Position numbers and translations under genes: made by a program
The notes under the pieces: generated by a model
What the model was told of the DNA's origin: nothing
The model's input: only the letters and a program-made list of their open reading frames with translations
Databases searched by the model: none
Source of the DNA: Echinometra lucunter
Taxonomy: Eukaryota; Echinodermata; Echinoidea; Camarodonta; Echinometridae
Length of the DNA: 64,000 nucleotides
NCBI GenBank assembly: GCA_029962745.1
Contig: CM057151.1
Location: 6,688,192-6,752,191 of the forward strand
Direction of reading: 5' to 3'
Shown here: positions 1 through 12,600 of the stretch, one piece after another
Layout: each line of letters starts with the position of its first letter
Numbering within the stretch: position 1 is the first letter of the stretch

Positions 1-317
1 TTTGTAATCATCAACAAACAATGTTTCAAACAGTTCTCAAACATGAATTGCCGTATTAAAAGAATCTAGATTTTCTTATCATGTCACTCATTCGAATCAA
101 CTCATTCCATGATGAAGTTGTTTTACGACACTCTGTTAAATCATGCTCTTATTCCGAAATCCATGAAAATATCTTCACCATCCAGTCACTGAGTCAATGA
201 GATCGCCAAAATTCCAATTTCTTGTAGCTGGATTTCAACTTCCGACGATGAACTTTAATATTAAAGATGAAATTACATGCACGCATCCCATGAATTTTCA
301 TTCTCCTTCAAACTTAC
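1..317 (-). other. Intron of the ITIH-like gene at the window edge
   Basis: No VWA-like coding is visible on either strand. The GTNLN exon that must follow exon 23 is not here, so this is read as intron. Confidence 0.55.
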
Positions 318-606
318 TGTCTCTTTCTTGCAAAGACCTGACGAAGCGCTTGGCTCTTCTTATATTTGAGCTGGTAGAGAAGAGCATCTTGTTTCGGTCC
401 AAGAAATTGACATCATCCGAGAATGGAATAATGTTGAACTTGTCAGTCTCCGGCATGTCACTCAAGATGGTGGTGAGGGCGTCCTTCACCTGACGCAGCT
501 TGGCTCCTGCCATGGAACCGCTGACGTCGATGATAAAGATGACATTTTTTCGGAGAACAGGGAGGCCGGATGGTGCGAAGAACTGAACAAAGTAGTTGTC
601 TAAGAT
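318..606 (-). CDS. ITIH-like: ITIH-like exon 23: VWA domain of module 3, first half (last exon in window)
   Basis: Residues 1735-1831. It opens ILDNYFVQFFAPSGLPV; NVIFIIDVSGSMAGAKL carries MIDAS DVSGS at about 1761, followed by FNIIPFSDDVNFL. 289 nt, equal to module 1 exon 8. The donor A|GTAAGT at 317 gives the same phase 1 exit as the other modules. The continuing GTNLN exon must lie beyond the window's left edge. Confidence 0.87.
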
Positions 607-3600
607 CTGAAACAAAATTTTGATTCGGCAATGTATAAATTGATATGAAAATCATATTTTTCTAGAGGTTGAAGATTAGCGCTGAACATAATATTAGACA
701 TAATTTTCACTTGATCGCTCATCAGATGAAAGACAAGAATGATCATTCTAGCCGAAAACGAAAATAAGTTAAATCTCTGTTCAAATATCTTAATGCAAGT
801 ACATCAACCATCAAGAAAAAAAAAGAATGCTATTAAAAGAAAGAAGTGTATCACACTCACTCTTAATCTCACATCATTTTCCAAATTCCTCAATTACCTG
901 TATATCGCCGCCATCATTTGGTTGGTTGACGTCATACTGGACTGTATAGTCTCCCATGAATCCATTGGGATTGGTTGCTCTCTGCTCACGTGGTCCTGGA
1001 ACGTACAGCACCTCCATCCTAGCTTCTTCGGGTTGCCTGATGAACCTGTCTAGTGACGTTGGCATAGTCGGGTTCGACTGATCTAAAATGAAGGCTTTGC
1101 TGTGTTCTAATCCTCCTGGCTCGATGATCGTCGTCCGGAGCGTCATTGAGTCGACGACCTATGATGCCGACACATACAAATGATTACACAACATTATGTA
1201 AGAAGCGATCCAGATCGGATTCATATGATACATCTTCATTTAATAAAAAATCTATTTCATAATTCATATCACACGATAGTGAAAATAATTTAAAGTAATT
1301 TAAAAGTAATTAACATTATTTTAAAAGTATATATAATCACACCTCTTTTCACCAAACATATTATCTTTTGAGTTCATCTTAATCACGGAATTGCTAAATA
1401 CAACTTTACCTTTCATACTTCGACGTACTTTAATAATTCATTAAGGCTTGGCTGAAATTAAAAGATTACGGACGAAGAAGAAGGAGGAGGAAGAAGAGGA
1501 AATGGAAGAGTAGGAGAACGAGGAAAGAAAAGGAAATAATTCAGACCTCTCCAGGGAAGATGCCTATCTTTTGCTCGATGGCACCCAATCGTTTGTCCAG
1601 CATCTCTTCATAGGTGAGAGCGAATGTAACAGAGTTGCTTGGATCTACAGGAACTGACACCACCAAGATGTTATTGTCTAGGTCACTGCAAAGTCACAAA
1701 AAATAAGTGAAAGTTCTCAACAATAATTTTTCAGTCAGTATATTTCTTTCACATTTGACGAATTTGTTTATTAATAAGTTTAAATGAAACCTGCCGTTGA
1801 ACTGAATGATAGTAATTTGTATCGGTATGTGAGTGAGATTCATGTTTAACTTGCTATACCCTTGTTAAAAAGAAATTTCATTTCATATTATCAGATTATA
1901 TTGTGCAATTTGTTATCATTATCTTTATCATGATAACAGAAAATGACAACTGTAAAGAAACTGACGATCCGGCAATGCTGAAAACCTGAAAATAAAAATA
2001 AAATATCATGAACTTCTTGACAACGTTGATTTCTATCCACTGAACATTTTTGTTTTGACTGACTGTACTAGAAATCATTAAAAAAAGGAATGACTTGGTC
2101 TTACAGAGGAGAGAGAATTCCTCCGCTAGGTCCAATCTCCAATTTCCCTAGACCAAGGCCGGCTGTATCTTGTGGGTCTGTCACATCGCTCGTGTAGCTC
2201 TGACCATTGAGGCGACTGCAACAAGAAAACAATATTATAGACTCCCACAATAAGAGATTGTAATGTTATGCGTAAACTCCAGTAACTACTAAAGGGACTC
2301 CCATCATCATTTGTGGGTCATTGTGAACCCATCGGTTGGTGTTAAAATGATACAAAAGTTGACATAACAATCACACATGCAAGAAAGGAAGCGAGAAAAT
2401 GACATGTGTGCGTAATAAACAATAATGAAAAAAAACCCCTTAAAACTCCCATCACTGAATGATGCAGAATGGTATACAGGTATTTATCATGATCTCTTCA
2501 GAACATGTGATATTCATTAGATACGAATGTGTATGTTTTCATGAATGAAGAAGAAGCATTTAATTGCCTACTAACATTTCAAATCCAGTGATTGAACCAC
2601 TTGATGGTATTTTCTGTTTGAAGACGGCCTGCCCCTTTGTCGACGCCTCATTCACCATCTCACTCTCGATTGTGGTGGTAGCGTATCGAAGAACGATAAC
2701 GGAATCGACATCAAAGCGAGCAGTCATGATACCGTCCTTTCATTATAAAATGAGAAAAACAAGCAAATTAATATCGAAGAGTAAATAAACTTGGAAATAA
2801 CCTACTCTGTGTAATGAGCCAAGATGTAAGATATTCATGTACGTGGAATCATGTGATGTGAAGCATTCTATTATTTCGCGTTCGAGCGATACTTAAAGAC
2901 GGGCTGAAATTATTAAATCTCACTTAATTTTATTTTCATAATATATGCAATGTAGAGAGCATGAAATATATCAACAATAAACAGTATTAATGCAACAGTT
3001 ATGTTGTTGGCAATGTCCCTGCATTTGTGCTAAATACACGGGTTTGTTGGTATCGTTGGAGTCACCTATGGAATACCAAAGGTGGACTGACCGGATTAAG
3101 AACTTAAGAATAAACATAATATCTTGTCACTGAAGGCATCTAAACATGGTTTAAGGGAGAACGTTTCTCATGATATTTACAAAATAGTTTTTACAAATCA
3201 AAGAAGGTTAGAGCTGATGGAAATATGACCATACTCACGTCACTTGCAGTGGCTAGAGGAGCGTCATGAACCTTCGGAGTCACTTCAGTGGGATCTTTTC
3301 CTGAAAACCGTTCAAATTGTAATAAATGCAAACGAAGAGTCAATTAATGACCCATGGAACACATAAAAGATCATTTTGGTCAAAATTTCTAATTTGCGGG
3401 AATTTTATCTGACATTTGATATAATTTTATAAATGAATTACTAAAATACTGATTGATTTACAATTATCAAGTTTGCTTATTTGAGTTGCAATTTAAGGAA
3501 TACAGCATCCTAATTCTAATTCTGCATTCGTTGTACGACAGCAGTCGATTAAAATTACATGGGACCATCAGTTTATAGAAACAAAAGCAAAGTTATCTAC

Positions 3601-6600
3601 CAATTGCTTCTTCGAGCAAATTTCTCTCCGTATTAGCCCTGCTGTAAGCCGGCAGTGGCAAAAGGCCCTCGGTCATGTCTACAGCGTCTTCTGTATCTGG
3701 ATCCTCCATGGTCATAGGTGTCAGAGGAGTCACATAGTTCTGTTCTTTAGCGAGAGTAATGATTTGTTCAGCGATGGTATATCTTTCGTTAGGATCGGTG
3801 CTCTTTCCGAATTCCTTGATCAGATTCTCCAATGTCTTCATGGCCCAAATTCGACGGACGACGTCCGGAACAGCTCGAGACTGACTGAGCTCTGGTGAAG
3901 TTTGCTGTTGGTAAGGGCAGAGTTTCATTCAAAGTACGCTCTTTCCAATTTACATGGAAGACCTATCAACCTATTAAAATGTTACAGGTATTAAATATCC
4001 AGTTATGTGAGTGAAATAAAATTTAAGTCAGAAAACAAAACACTGTGAATACGTTCCTCTCCTTCGAATGTTTTGAATATTAAGTTTACATAGGTATGAA
4101 GTGTCAAATGATGTACGCCGGCAAATGCAATATGTAGATGGTTGAGTATTTAATTTCCTTTAGAAATTGAAATTCTTACCGTTGTATCTATAGAAAGATA
4201 TTTTTTCGTCGGCCCTCGAGCCGATTGCAGGTCGATCGTCCCCCTCAAGATATCCGAAGGTGGATCTTCACTCAGTTTTCCAGCCACGACCATTTCTGAG
4301 CCATCGTAATAAACGGGAAACGATCGCTTCGTCAGCGAACGCTCATCTGCTACACCGCCAGGATAGTTCATTGTGACGTCAAATAGGAGTGGTCGGTACA
4401 CTTCGAAGTAAAACCCACGGAGCTGATCCGCTGCGGTGACACCTTCGTATATCATCTTCGCCGTACCGTTATTTTCGTACGCCAGCTTGACTAGGAGATC
4501 GAAGTCGACGAGGCGTCCGAAGCCGAGTGTGTTCAGGGAATGCTTTCCAGCAATGACGTCACGTGCATTGTCGAGAATTTCCTGTTGATCGGTGGTTCCA
4601 ACCGAAGGTCTACCATCGGTTAGTAAAATCATCATGCTGTAGATGCTATCACCAGGACGATTGTAGCGCGCTTCACTGTCCAGCAGCTCATCTGCCTTAA
4701 TGATGGCCTCGTTGAGATTGGTTTCTGTTAATCGTGTGAAAGAATAATTATTATCACGGTCGTTTATTTCATTCTGATAATAACTCATGTATCAGTAAGA
4801 TGCCTTTTGTTATTATGGCAATGATAGTAATTCCCCTTCTTTCGGCATTGGGTCAGTCTAATACCTTTTGCCGCAATTATAGTTATTTAGTTTGCGTTAA
4901 TAGATAAAATAATTAAACCTATGACATGTATGAGGAAGAGAACACAAAAAATAATTCTCATGATACTAATATGCTTGATACTTATGCCGTTCAAAATGTC
5001 ACTCTAACATGAGGCGTCAAGCATGCGCTAGGCACTGAGACGCAGCCGTCAGTCAGCAATATCGCTCGTTGGGCAACAGGCATTACTTAATCAACAAATT
5101 CATTTTATATCCTTAAAGGAATTTCATTTCATTCCGATGTTTGTTATTTGTCATGCCCCATCGCTTAGAATGAATTATCAATTTACCTGAATCGTCCCGA
5201 AGACTATCTACATACGCCATGGCGTCATCGATATACCGCCTCTGAGCCTGCGCAAGACGGCTGTTATCCCGCCAATACTGGACACCATCAGAGAAAGTAA
5301 TGATGTTGAAGTAATCCGTCGGATTTAGGTTATCAAGCATGGTCTTCAGAGCTTCCTTGGTCTGACTCAGTTTGGTACCGTACATCGAAGCACTGACGTC
5401 AATGATGAAGACGATTTGTTTGCTGATGACGTTCAGTCCAATCGGCGAGAAGAAGTGCACAAAATAATCGTTTTGCACCTTTAGATGTTAAAGAGAAAGG
5501 GGGTTTAATTCTTTATCTTACCGGTCGAGAGGAGGTCGCCGTGCTCGACCCCAAACTAATTAGCAGAACGCGCAGAGATCTCCGAAAAAGGGATAGCTTT
5601 GCATTGCTAATTGCAACCTCCTTGCACATTATAAGGCTGTTGAAATGCGCTCATGTGTCGATACGCATAATAATTATACCATGGACCTTCTACACGTGTA
5701 GTAGGTCCATGATTATACGAGCTATAATTCCCGTACCCAGCTTTGATCGAGGTGCGCTGAGTCAATTAGACGCCGAACTCTGCTCCGCTGTTTAAAACAT
5801 TGAATCCCACATTATCTTCAAGGCTATTATATTTTATGAATATATCAATGTATCACAATAATATGAAAGTACATGCACTAAGTTTCACCTGTGTGTGACT
5901 ACCGGTCGGTGTGTCCATCAAACTGTACGTCAGGACTATGTCCCCGTCTATTCCCTTGTCGGAGAAGGCAACCTGCTCGCCCGGCGTTGGCATGTATCGG
6001 AACTTATACCGAGAGTTACTTTCCCGTACAAGATCCCTCGATAAGTCGACATCATCTGATGAAGGAATTGGTTGATCTTGAAATGCCACAGATATATCTC
6101 TGATCCGTTGTGGCTCCGTTACTTGAACGTCGACGCCGAAATCATTAACGATTTGCCGAGGATTAACATTGATCCTTTGCTGATATTGACCTCTGACCTT
6201 ATCCATGAGTTCGTCGTACATGAGGACAAAGGTCACAGGTGTGTCACGTGGTACATTAGGGACGGACATGACAAAGGCATCCTTGGAAGGATCTCTGCAT
6301 TTAAAGAAAATGAATGAGAATGAATACCTTATGAACAAAAATACCTTATGATAATGGTCTGTCTTTAGGCTACAGCACAGTAGAGGTAAACCCAAGTAAA
6401 TCTTTGTTCCATCATTAATTTAAATTTTGGATAGAAGTTTAGCGTGGACAAAAATACATGGATTAGATTATGTCACTTCTTTCTTACAGAACGTACTTCT
6501 TTAAAAGAAAACGTGATCCTTCCCTTGCCCCTTTGCAATTTTAGATAGGAGGGTAAGGATTTGGACCAATTAGTCGATAGGTTTACGAGAATTTGATAAC

Positions 6601-9600
6601 TCGCGCTTTAGTTACAATTTTCAGAATTTGAATTAAGCCTGCAAAGGGATTTTTAGGATTCAAAACTTTTCGACAACCCTTTCACTTTTGTCGACAGAAT
6701 CAAAGCCATAAGTTCCTCTCTAGTGAGGCCCCGGGTGAATTTGTGCATGCTCACAACCAGCTATTGTTGAGAATGCTCATCCGTCTGGAGACCAGGCGAC
6801 AGGAAGAGTTGAAAGAAATTTGTTTGTCTTACCGCCGGGCCAAGAGTGCAATGATTTGACTTTTATCACTGTTGCTGGCAAACACTTCTTGCCATTTGTC
6901 TTCCTGGATGTTCTGGACAACACCACGGTATCTGCGACCCCCAACATCCCTGAAAAGAAATAATACACTTATTTCAGTCATATTGCACTACATACATAAA
7001 CTGGAGAATCTTTTGAAAGCATTGGAACAGAAGAGGAAGGTTACATGCCTTATTCTTCTTAAACTGAACCCCTGTCGTTCACCATACAACACACAGAGAA
7101 AAAAACGCAAATCGTAGGGAAACGTAGAATGGTAAAAAGGGCCAGAAGGAAATACAGAAGGAGAGAGAAGAGGGGGGGGGGGTGAAGAATAATTGATATC
7201 ATATGAGTGATACGAATTTTAGGGGGAATTACTTAGTCAACAGGGAAAGAGCCGGAAAGAATAAGAGAAAGTTTCAATACACAAAAAGAGCAAGATAAGG
7301 GAAACAAAGTTGTAAATACAAAACGTTAGAAATAAGGTTCACGGAACATTGTTCTCATTCCAAGGCGGAGCAATCAACGTGGAAAGGCGGATGGAGAAGT
7401 AATATCAACTTACACGTAGAAGTTTGAAATAAAAGCTCCACTGGGTATCTGCTGACTGAACTCTACTGCCTGATTCTCGGGATCTCTGTGGATGTATGAA
7501 GCCGTCACTGAAGTCCTGGTGTAGCGCTCGGTAGTATCTGACTCTACGTAGTATCGAGTCAGTGACACAGGCCCTCTCTAAATATGATATTGAACGCGTA
7601 TATGAAATTGAATAGCATGAAGTTTAAAACTCGTTGAAGATTGTTATATTCAAAAGTATGATAAATTGCCAATACGGATGAAAAGGAGAGACTTTAACAT
7701 TAGAACTCATAAGCTGCCCTTTTTGTGGGGTCATGCCAACACCCACATGTCATAATATTTATCTTAAGTTTATGCAACTCTGTAAACGCATTTTTCATGT
7801 TTTTAGAAGTAACTGACTTTAAGTGTATATGCAAGATACATTATATGGCCATATCAGGCACATTTCCTCAACATGATCATTGCAAAAGGGTAAAGTATTC
7901 TTTCATATGAAAGCTAAAAGTCTATGATAAGCGATGTTAGCAAAGGCAGGCTCTACTAAATGAAGGCCCGATGAAATGAAATACTCTTTAGTCAATCATC
8001 ACGCCAGGGGGGGGGGGTTGTAACACAAAGAGATACAATCAATCTTACAATCAATTGTATCTCTTTAGTACATGGTTTGCCATAGACTTACGATTGATAT
8101 CAATCGTAAGATTGATTGTATGTTTTATGTTACACCCCCCAGGAGTGACAAGTCTGACAGACACGAGCGCTATACAAGAATCCAATCCAATGCAATCCAA
8201 ATATTTATAGAGCCCCAATATCTAGCTGCCTAATCAAAGGCGCTACAAGAACCCACTATCATATTAATATCAATAAACAAATCATATTGTAGAGAGTGAA
8301 TATAATTATTTATAAGCATACAGTAAGGACTTTGATGGAAATGTATTTTATAAAAGGAAATGAAATAGAGTCATTATCAAAGAGTCGATGGGCGACAGGA
8401 AATAGGTAACAATTTCTTACTGCTCGTTGGCGGGGTGTCGCTGTCCTTCTTGTGGTAGTAGTTTGAACAGTTGTTGTGGTTGGCATTGTCGTTGTGGGTG
8501 CTTCCGTAGTAGTTGGCAATGGCGTGGTGGTGGTAGGCATAGGAGTAGTAGTGCTAGGTAGTGGTGTTGTTGTGGTAGGCTGTGTGGTGGTGGTGGGCTC
8601 TGGTGTCGTTGTGGTTGGCATAGTTGTTGTGGTTGGCATTGGCGTTGTGGTAGTTGGTTTTGGGGTTGTTGTAGTTGGCAAAGTTGTAGTAGTTGGCATA
8701 GTAGTTGTAGTTGGGAGTGTAGTGGTTGTCAGTTGGGTTGTTGTAGTAGGTTCCTTTGTAGTTGTTGGAGGTCGAGTGGTTGTGGTAGGAGGTATGGTTG
8801 TTCTATGAGCCGTCGTTGTTGTAATCGGAGGAGGGCATGCTGCTCCACCTATACCAATGGCGCTGTTCGCCTGCCCGATGTTCCCATAGGAAGGTCCTAG
8901 GATGTCCCACACGAATCCGTCCAGTTGACTCTCCACAATGGTGTTCCCACCGCTGATGACCTCGGTCCCGTCGCCCCTTGCCGCTCCGCCAGTGGCCCCC
9001 GAGTCGGTGAGCACCATGGCCATGATAGGAGTCAGCAGGTTATAACGCAGCGAGATCTCCTGTGTCTTGGCTATGATACCTCGCCGCTCTTGGGCGTCAT
9101 TTGCCAACGTGAACTTGTCGAAAAGCTCGCTCAGCATGAGAAATGCGTACGTGCGTTCCGTAAAGTTCACGGGTATATTGTCACCGCGGAGCAAAGGGCG
9201 GTTCTGTAAAGAAATTTTGGAGGAAGAAGGTAAATAAGAGTAATAAGAAACAGGGACTGGAAATTTCGAACATTTTATTCCGCTCACTGGACAAAAAAAT
9301 CCACTTGTCAAAAAATAAACAAAAATTCACAAGAAATTTTTGGGCGAAAAAGGATTAAGAATTTGAACACAATACTGAGATGGGAATGAGGAAAGTGAGT
9401 TGCGTTTCCTTGATGTATTTGGTATGCAATGATTTGATTTTGTAACTGCATGTGGATGGTTCTTTACTTTTAAAATAAGTTCGCATCAGTATAAAGATGT
9501 ACTTTTTAATTTGTTGCTTCGTGAACATGGTGTGGATACTGAGTAGGCCTATGTTGTGAAATATGTCAGATTTGTCTCTTGATTGTACAAAATGAGTCAA

Positions 9601-12600
9601 GATATTGCTCATGACCACCAATTCACGGAGATGTAATGAATAGATATTAAAGTGAAAATGAAATGAAATGACATACCGAAGGATGATCACCCTTGCCTCT
9701 CAAAGTGGTGTTATACCCCCAATGACCATGGTGCAGATTGGGCTAAGCGTTTCTTACCCTCTGGAGAACTCATCACAAAACGAATTCATGACACCTCAAA
9801 ATGAAATTAGGTCCTTTCATTTTACATTCAGAGTATGATGAAGAATTGCCACAAAAACAAAATCGTGCTAAAAGAAAAGCCACTGGAGCATGTATTAAAA
9901 CAAACATGGAATGCTGCGAGTGACGACTTTATGGCTGAACTCATGCATTATGTTTTGAAATCAGAATATTAAAAAGTGCTGATGGCCTGTCCTGAAAAGG
10001 TCAAAAGGTTTATGCTCAACATTCGGAATACTATGATAGTGATTCTTTTCATGAAAATCGCCACAGAATGGTGTGTTTCGAAGCAAGTTTTCCTTCCATT
10101 CGCTAGGTTAACTCTTTCCATCTCAAAAAAAAGTAAAATCTACAAAATCTTTCGGCCGTCTGATGACGACGAAAACAATAATCAGTATTAACAAATAGCT
10201 TTAGATAAAGACACACCTTAAGTTTTCTGTCTTGCAATCATCAGAGTCATAGGCGGATCCAGGTTTTGACCAAAGGGGGGGGGGGGGGGGGGTGGGGGCT
10301 TGCTATCGAGCGGCGCACATGTTTTGCGTTTTAGCGGCGGCACCAGAGCATCGTCACAAAAATAATTAGTTACCACGTCGGAAAATCGGGGGGGGGGGGG
10401 GGGTGTCGTTGACACTGGGCGCATTTGTCATTCTAAAGAGGGAGTCTGACCTTGTTAAATAGAATTTCTCAAAATAAAGGATTTCTACTGGCAGGGGCGT
10501 CGCTAGACTTTTTTCCATGTGGGGGGGGGGGGTATAAAGGCCCAGATTGCCGACAAACAATGTCACCGATTACCGACGACCAACGTCGATAAATTAAACC
10601 GTATTAAGCCCACGAGGCATATTCTGTTGTGGGCCTCTAAAATTTTCCTTATTTTGTTCACCGTCATTTGCCGAATGTGTTTGTTTCCGAAAACATCCTG
10701 TATCCGAATACAATACGAGCGAGCGCAGCGCGCGAGGAAAAATATACACCCTCTTTCGTAGAAGTGATATTTCTTCATTAAACTAATGATGGGCTTAAAG
10801 ATATCTAAATTATCTATTTGGTCACCTCTCTCGCCTGATTCATTCGCTTTCAAAGGCCATCCTAAATCTTAATACCATACGAGCTAGCGCAGCGAGCGAG
10901 GAAAAATATATAAATTCTTTTTCATTGTAGAAGTGATAATTCTTCATCCAAATACACGATGGAATTAACTATGAGATATCTAACATTTGTACATAAAGAT
11001 CACCTCATATCACCTTATATGGATGAAACTTGATACAGTGCCTAACAAAATGATCTAAATTCTTCAAAACAGAGCTCTGAGAATTGTTTTGCAGGTTTTG
11101 CAGGTTTTGCAGGTAAACTTACTTTGGTTTTAAGCTTCTGATTAACCTGTTACCTGATGAATACGTTCCACTAAAATAGAAATTAAACAACAACGTGGGC
11201 TTTTTATGGCGTATTTAAAAAAAAATAAAACAATACAAAAATTCAATAATCATGAATTAAATCATCCCTCACTAAATTCAAATATTATCCAATCTATCCA
11301 CTATCATAATGAAGAATAACTATCATTGTCATATATAATTACACTAGTGATTTCCAACGCTGATTAATTGCTAGCGGCCCACTATCAATCAACTTCTAAC
11401 TAGTTGTAGCTTCGATTACAGTTCTACCCGGCGCCGGTGTTAGAATCAAGCGGCGCCGATTAGTCTTGACCAGCGTCGGTGTTCCAATCAAGCGGCGCCG
11501 ATTAGTCTTGTCCGGCGCCGGTGTTCGAATCAAGTGGCGCCGATTAGGCTTGACCGGCACCGATGTTCGAATCAAGCGACGCCGATTAGTCTCGCTAGCA
11601 CCCCCGGTGTTTGAATTCAATCAAGCGGCGCCTAATAGCCTACAGATTTTTATTGAGACACTGTACATACACCTGCACAACAGTACGAGAATACACCCGA
11701 CGGTGGTCTGTACTTATGGAGGAGGAGGAGAAGAAGACAAAGAAAAAGAAGAAGAAAAAGAAGAAAATACAGTGCTTACCCGGCGCCCGTGATACAATTT
11801 TAATTTGCGCCGAGGTTCTTTTCTTTTGTTTTCTTTGCTTCCTTACGTTTTTTTTTAGGTAGCGGCGCCTTCGGCGCCATGCAAAAATTGGTGGGGGGGG
11901 GGGGGGAGGGGGGGGGGGGGGGGCTTGCGCCCCAAGCCCCCTCTGGATCCGCCACTGAGAATGAAACACTAGTATGAACGGAAAATCTTAATTCGACTTT
12001 CTCTTCATACTTGTGTTTCACTTCTACGACAGCTGGTGATAACCTTCCGCATGTTTCTACTGAAATTCATTTCTCATTCTATTGCTTCTAATTATTTTTT
12101 CAAATAATCAATTAACGTACCCTCAGATCGACATTGTCTTCGATTGTCACAGGTCCACTGGAACCCACGGCGGTGATTCTGATCGGAAGAACACCGAGGT
12201 CTTCGCTGTTGAGGTGTCCGGTGATGATCAGCTCAGAACCGTTGTAATAGTTGGAGAAGTTTGTATTCGACAACGACTCTCTGATCACGGCATTGTTGAG
12301 ATACTCGACTAAGATGTCAAACAGAAGAGGAGTGGCGACCTCGCTGTACACACCTATTCGTCGAAGAGAATCGATGCAAGTTAATGAATCAGCGACCTCC
12401 TGTAAAAATCGCATGAGAGATTGTTCTCGAGGCCCACTACTTACTTTGAAATCTAACCATAGTTGTACAATCATCATTCAACGGTAAACGTTGCATCCAC
12501 TGATCACTATCAAAGACTATATTCATATACATCTTTTGATATCTTTTTGACTAATTTCACGCTTTGTACTAAAATACAGCTGATTAATATATCAATGTCA

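Larger units (their letters stand above)
9204..12120 (-). other. Large intron between exons 10 and 11, repeat filled
   Basis: No coding signal. It contains several poly-G tracts (10277-10292, 10389-10402, 10521-10531, 11893-11922), a duplicated segment at 10705-10812 and 10877-10985, a 42-bp tandem array at 11414-11634, and inverted GGCGGATCCAG copies at 10253-10263 and 11943-11953. Confidence 0.6.

Noticed and set aside
318..606. Calcium channel alpha2-delta as identity of the VWA protein
   Set aside because: The VWA alone could fit, but the VIT domain before it and the GTNLN, LLTDG, GSEMVVAG and post-VWA strings are ITIH-like, and no Cache domain is seen.
7578..8420. Searched for a signal-peptide exon for module 2
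   Set aside because: No Met followed by a hydrophobic leader and a phase 0 donor was found, which supports the single-chain model.
8476..8808. Plus-strand open frame rich in Val and Gly
   Set aside because: It is the antisense of the Thr-rich ITIH-like exon; repeat codons keep the other strand open.
11414..11634. CRISPR array
   Set aside because: Units are contiguous with no unique spacers and the genome is eukaryotic.
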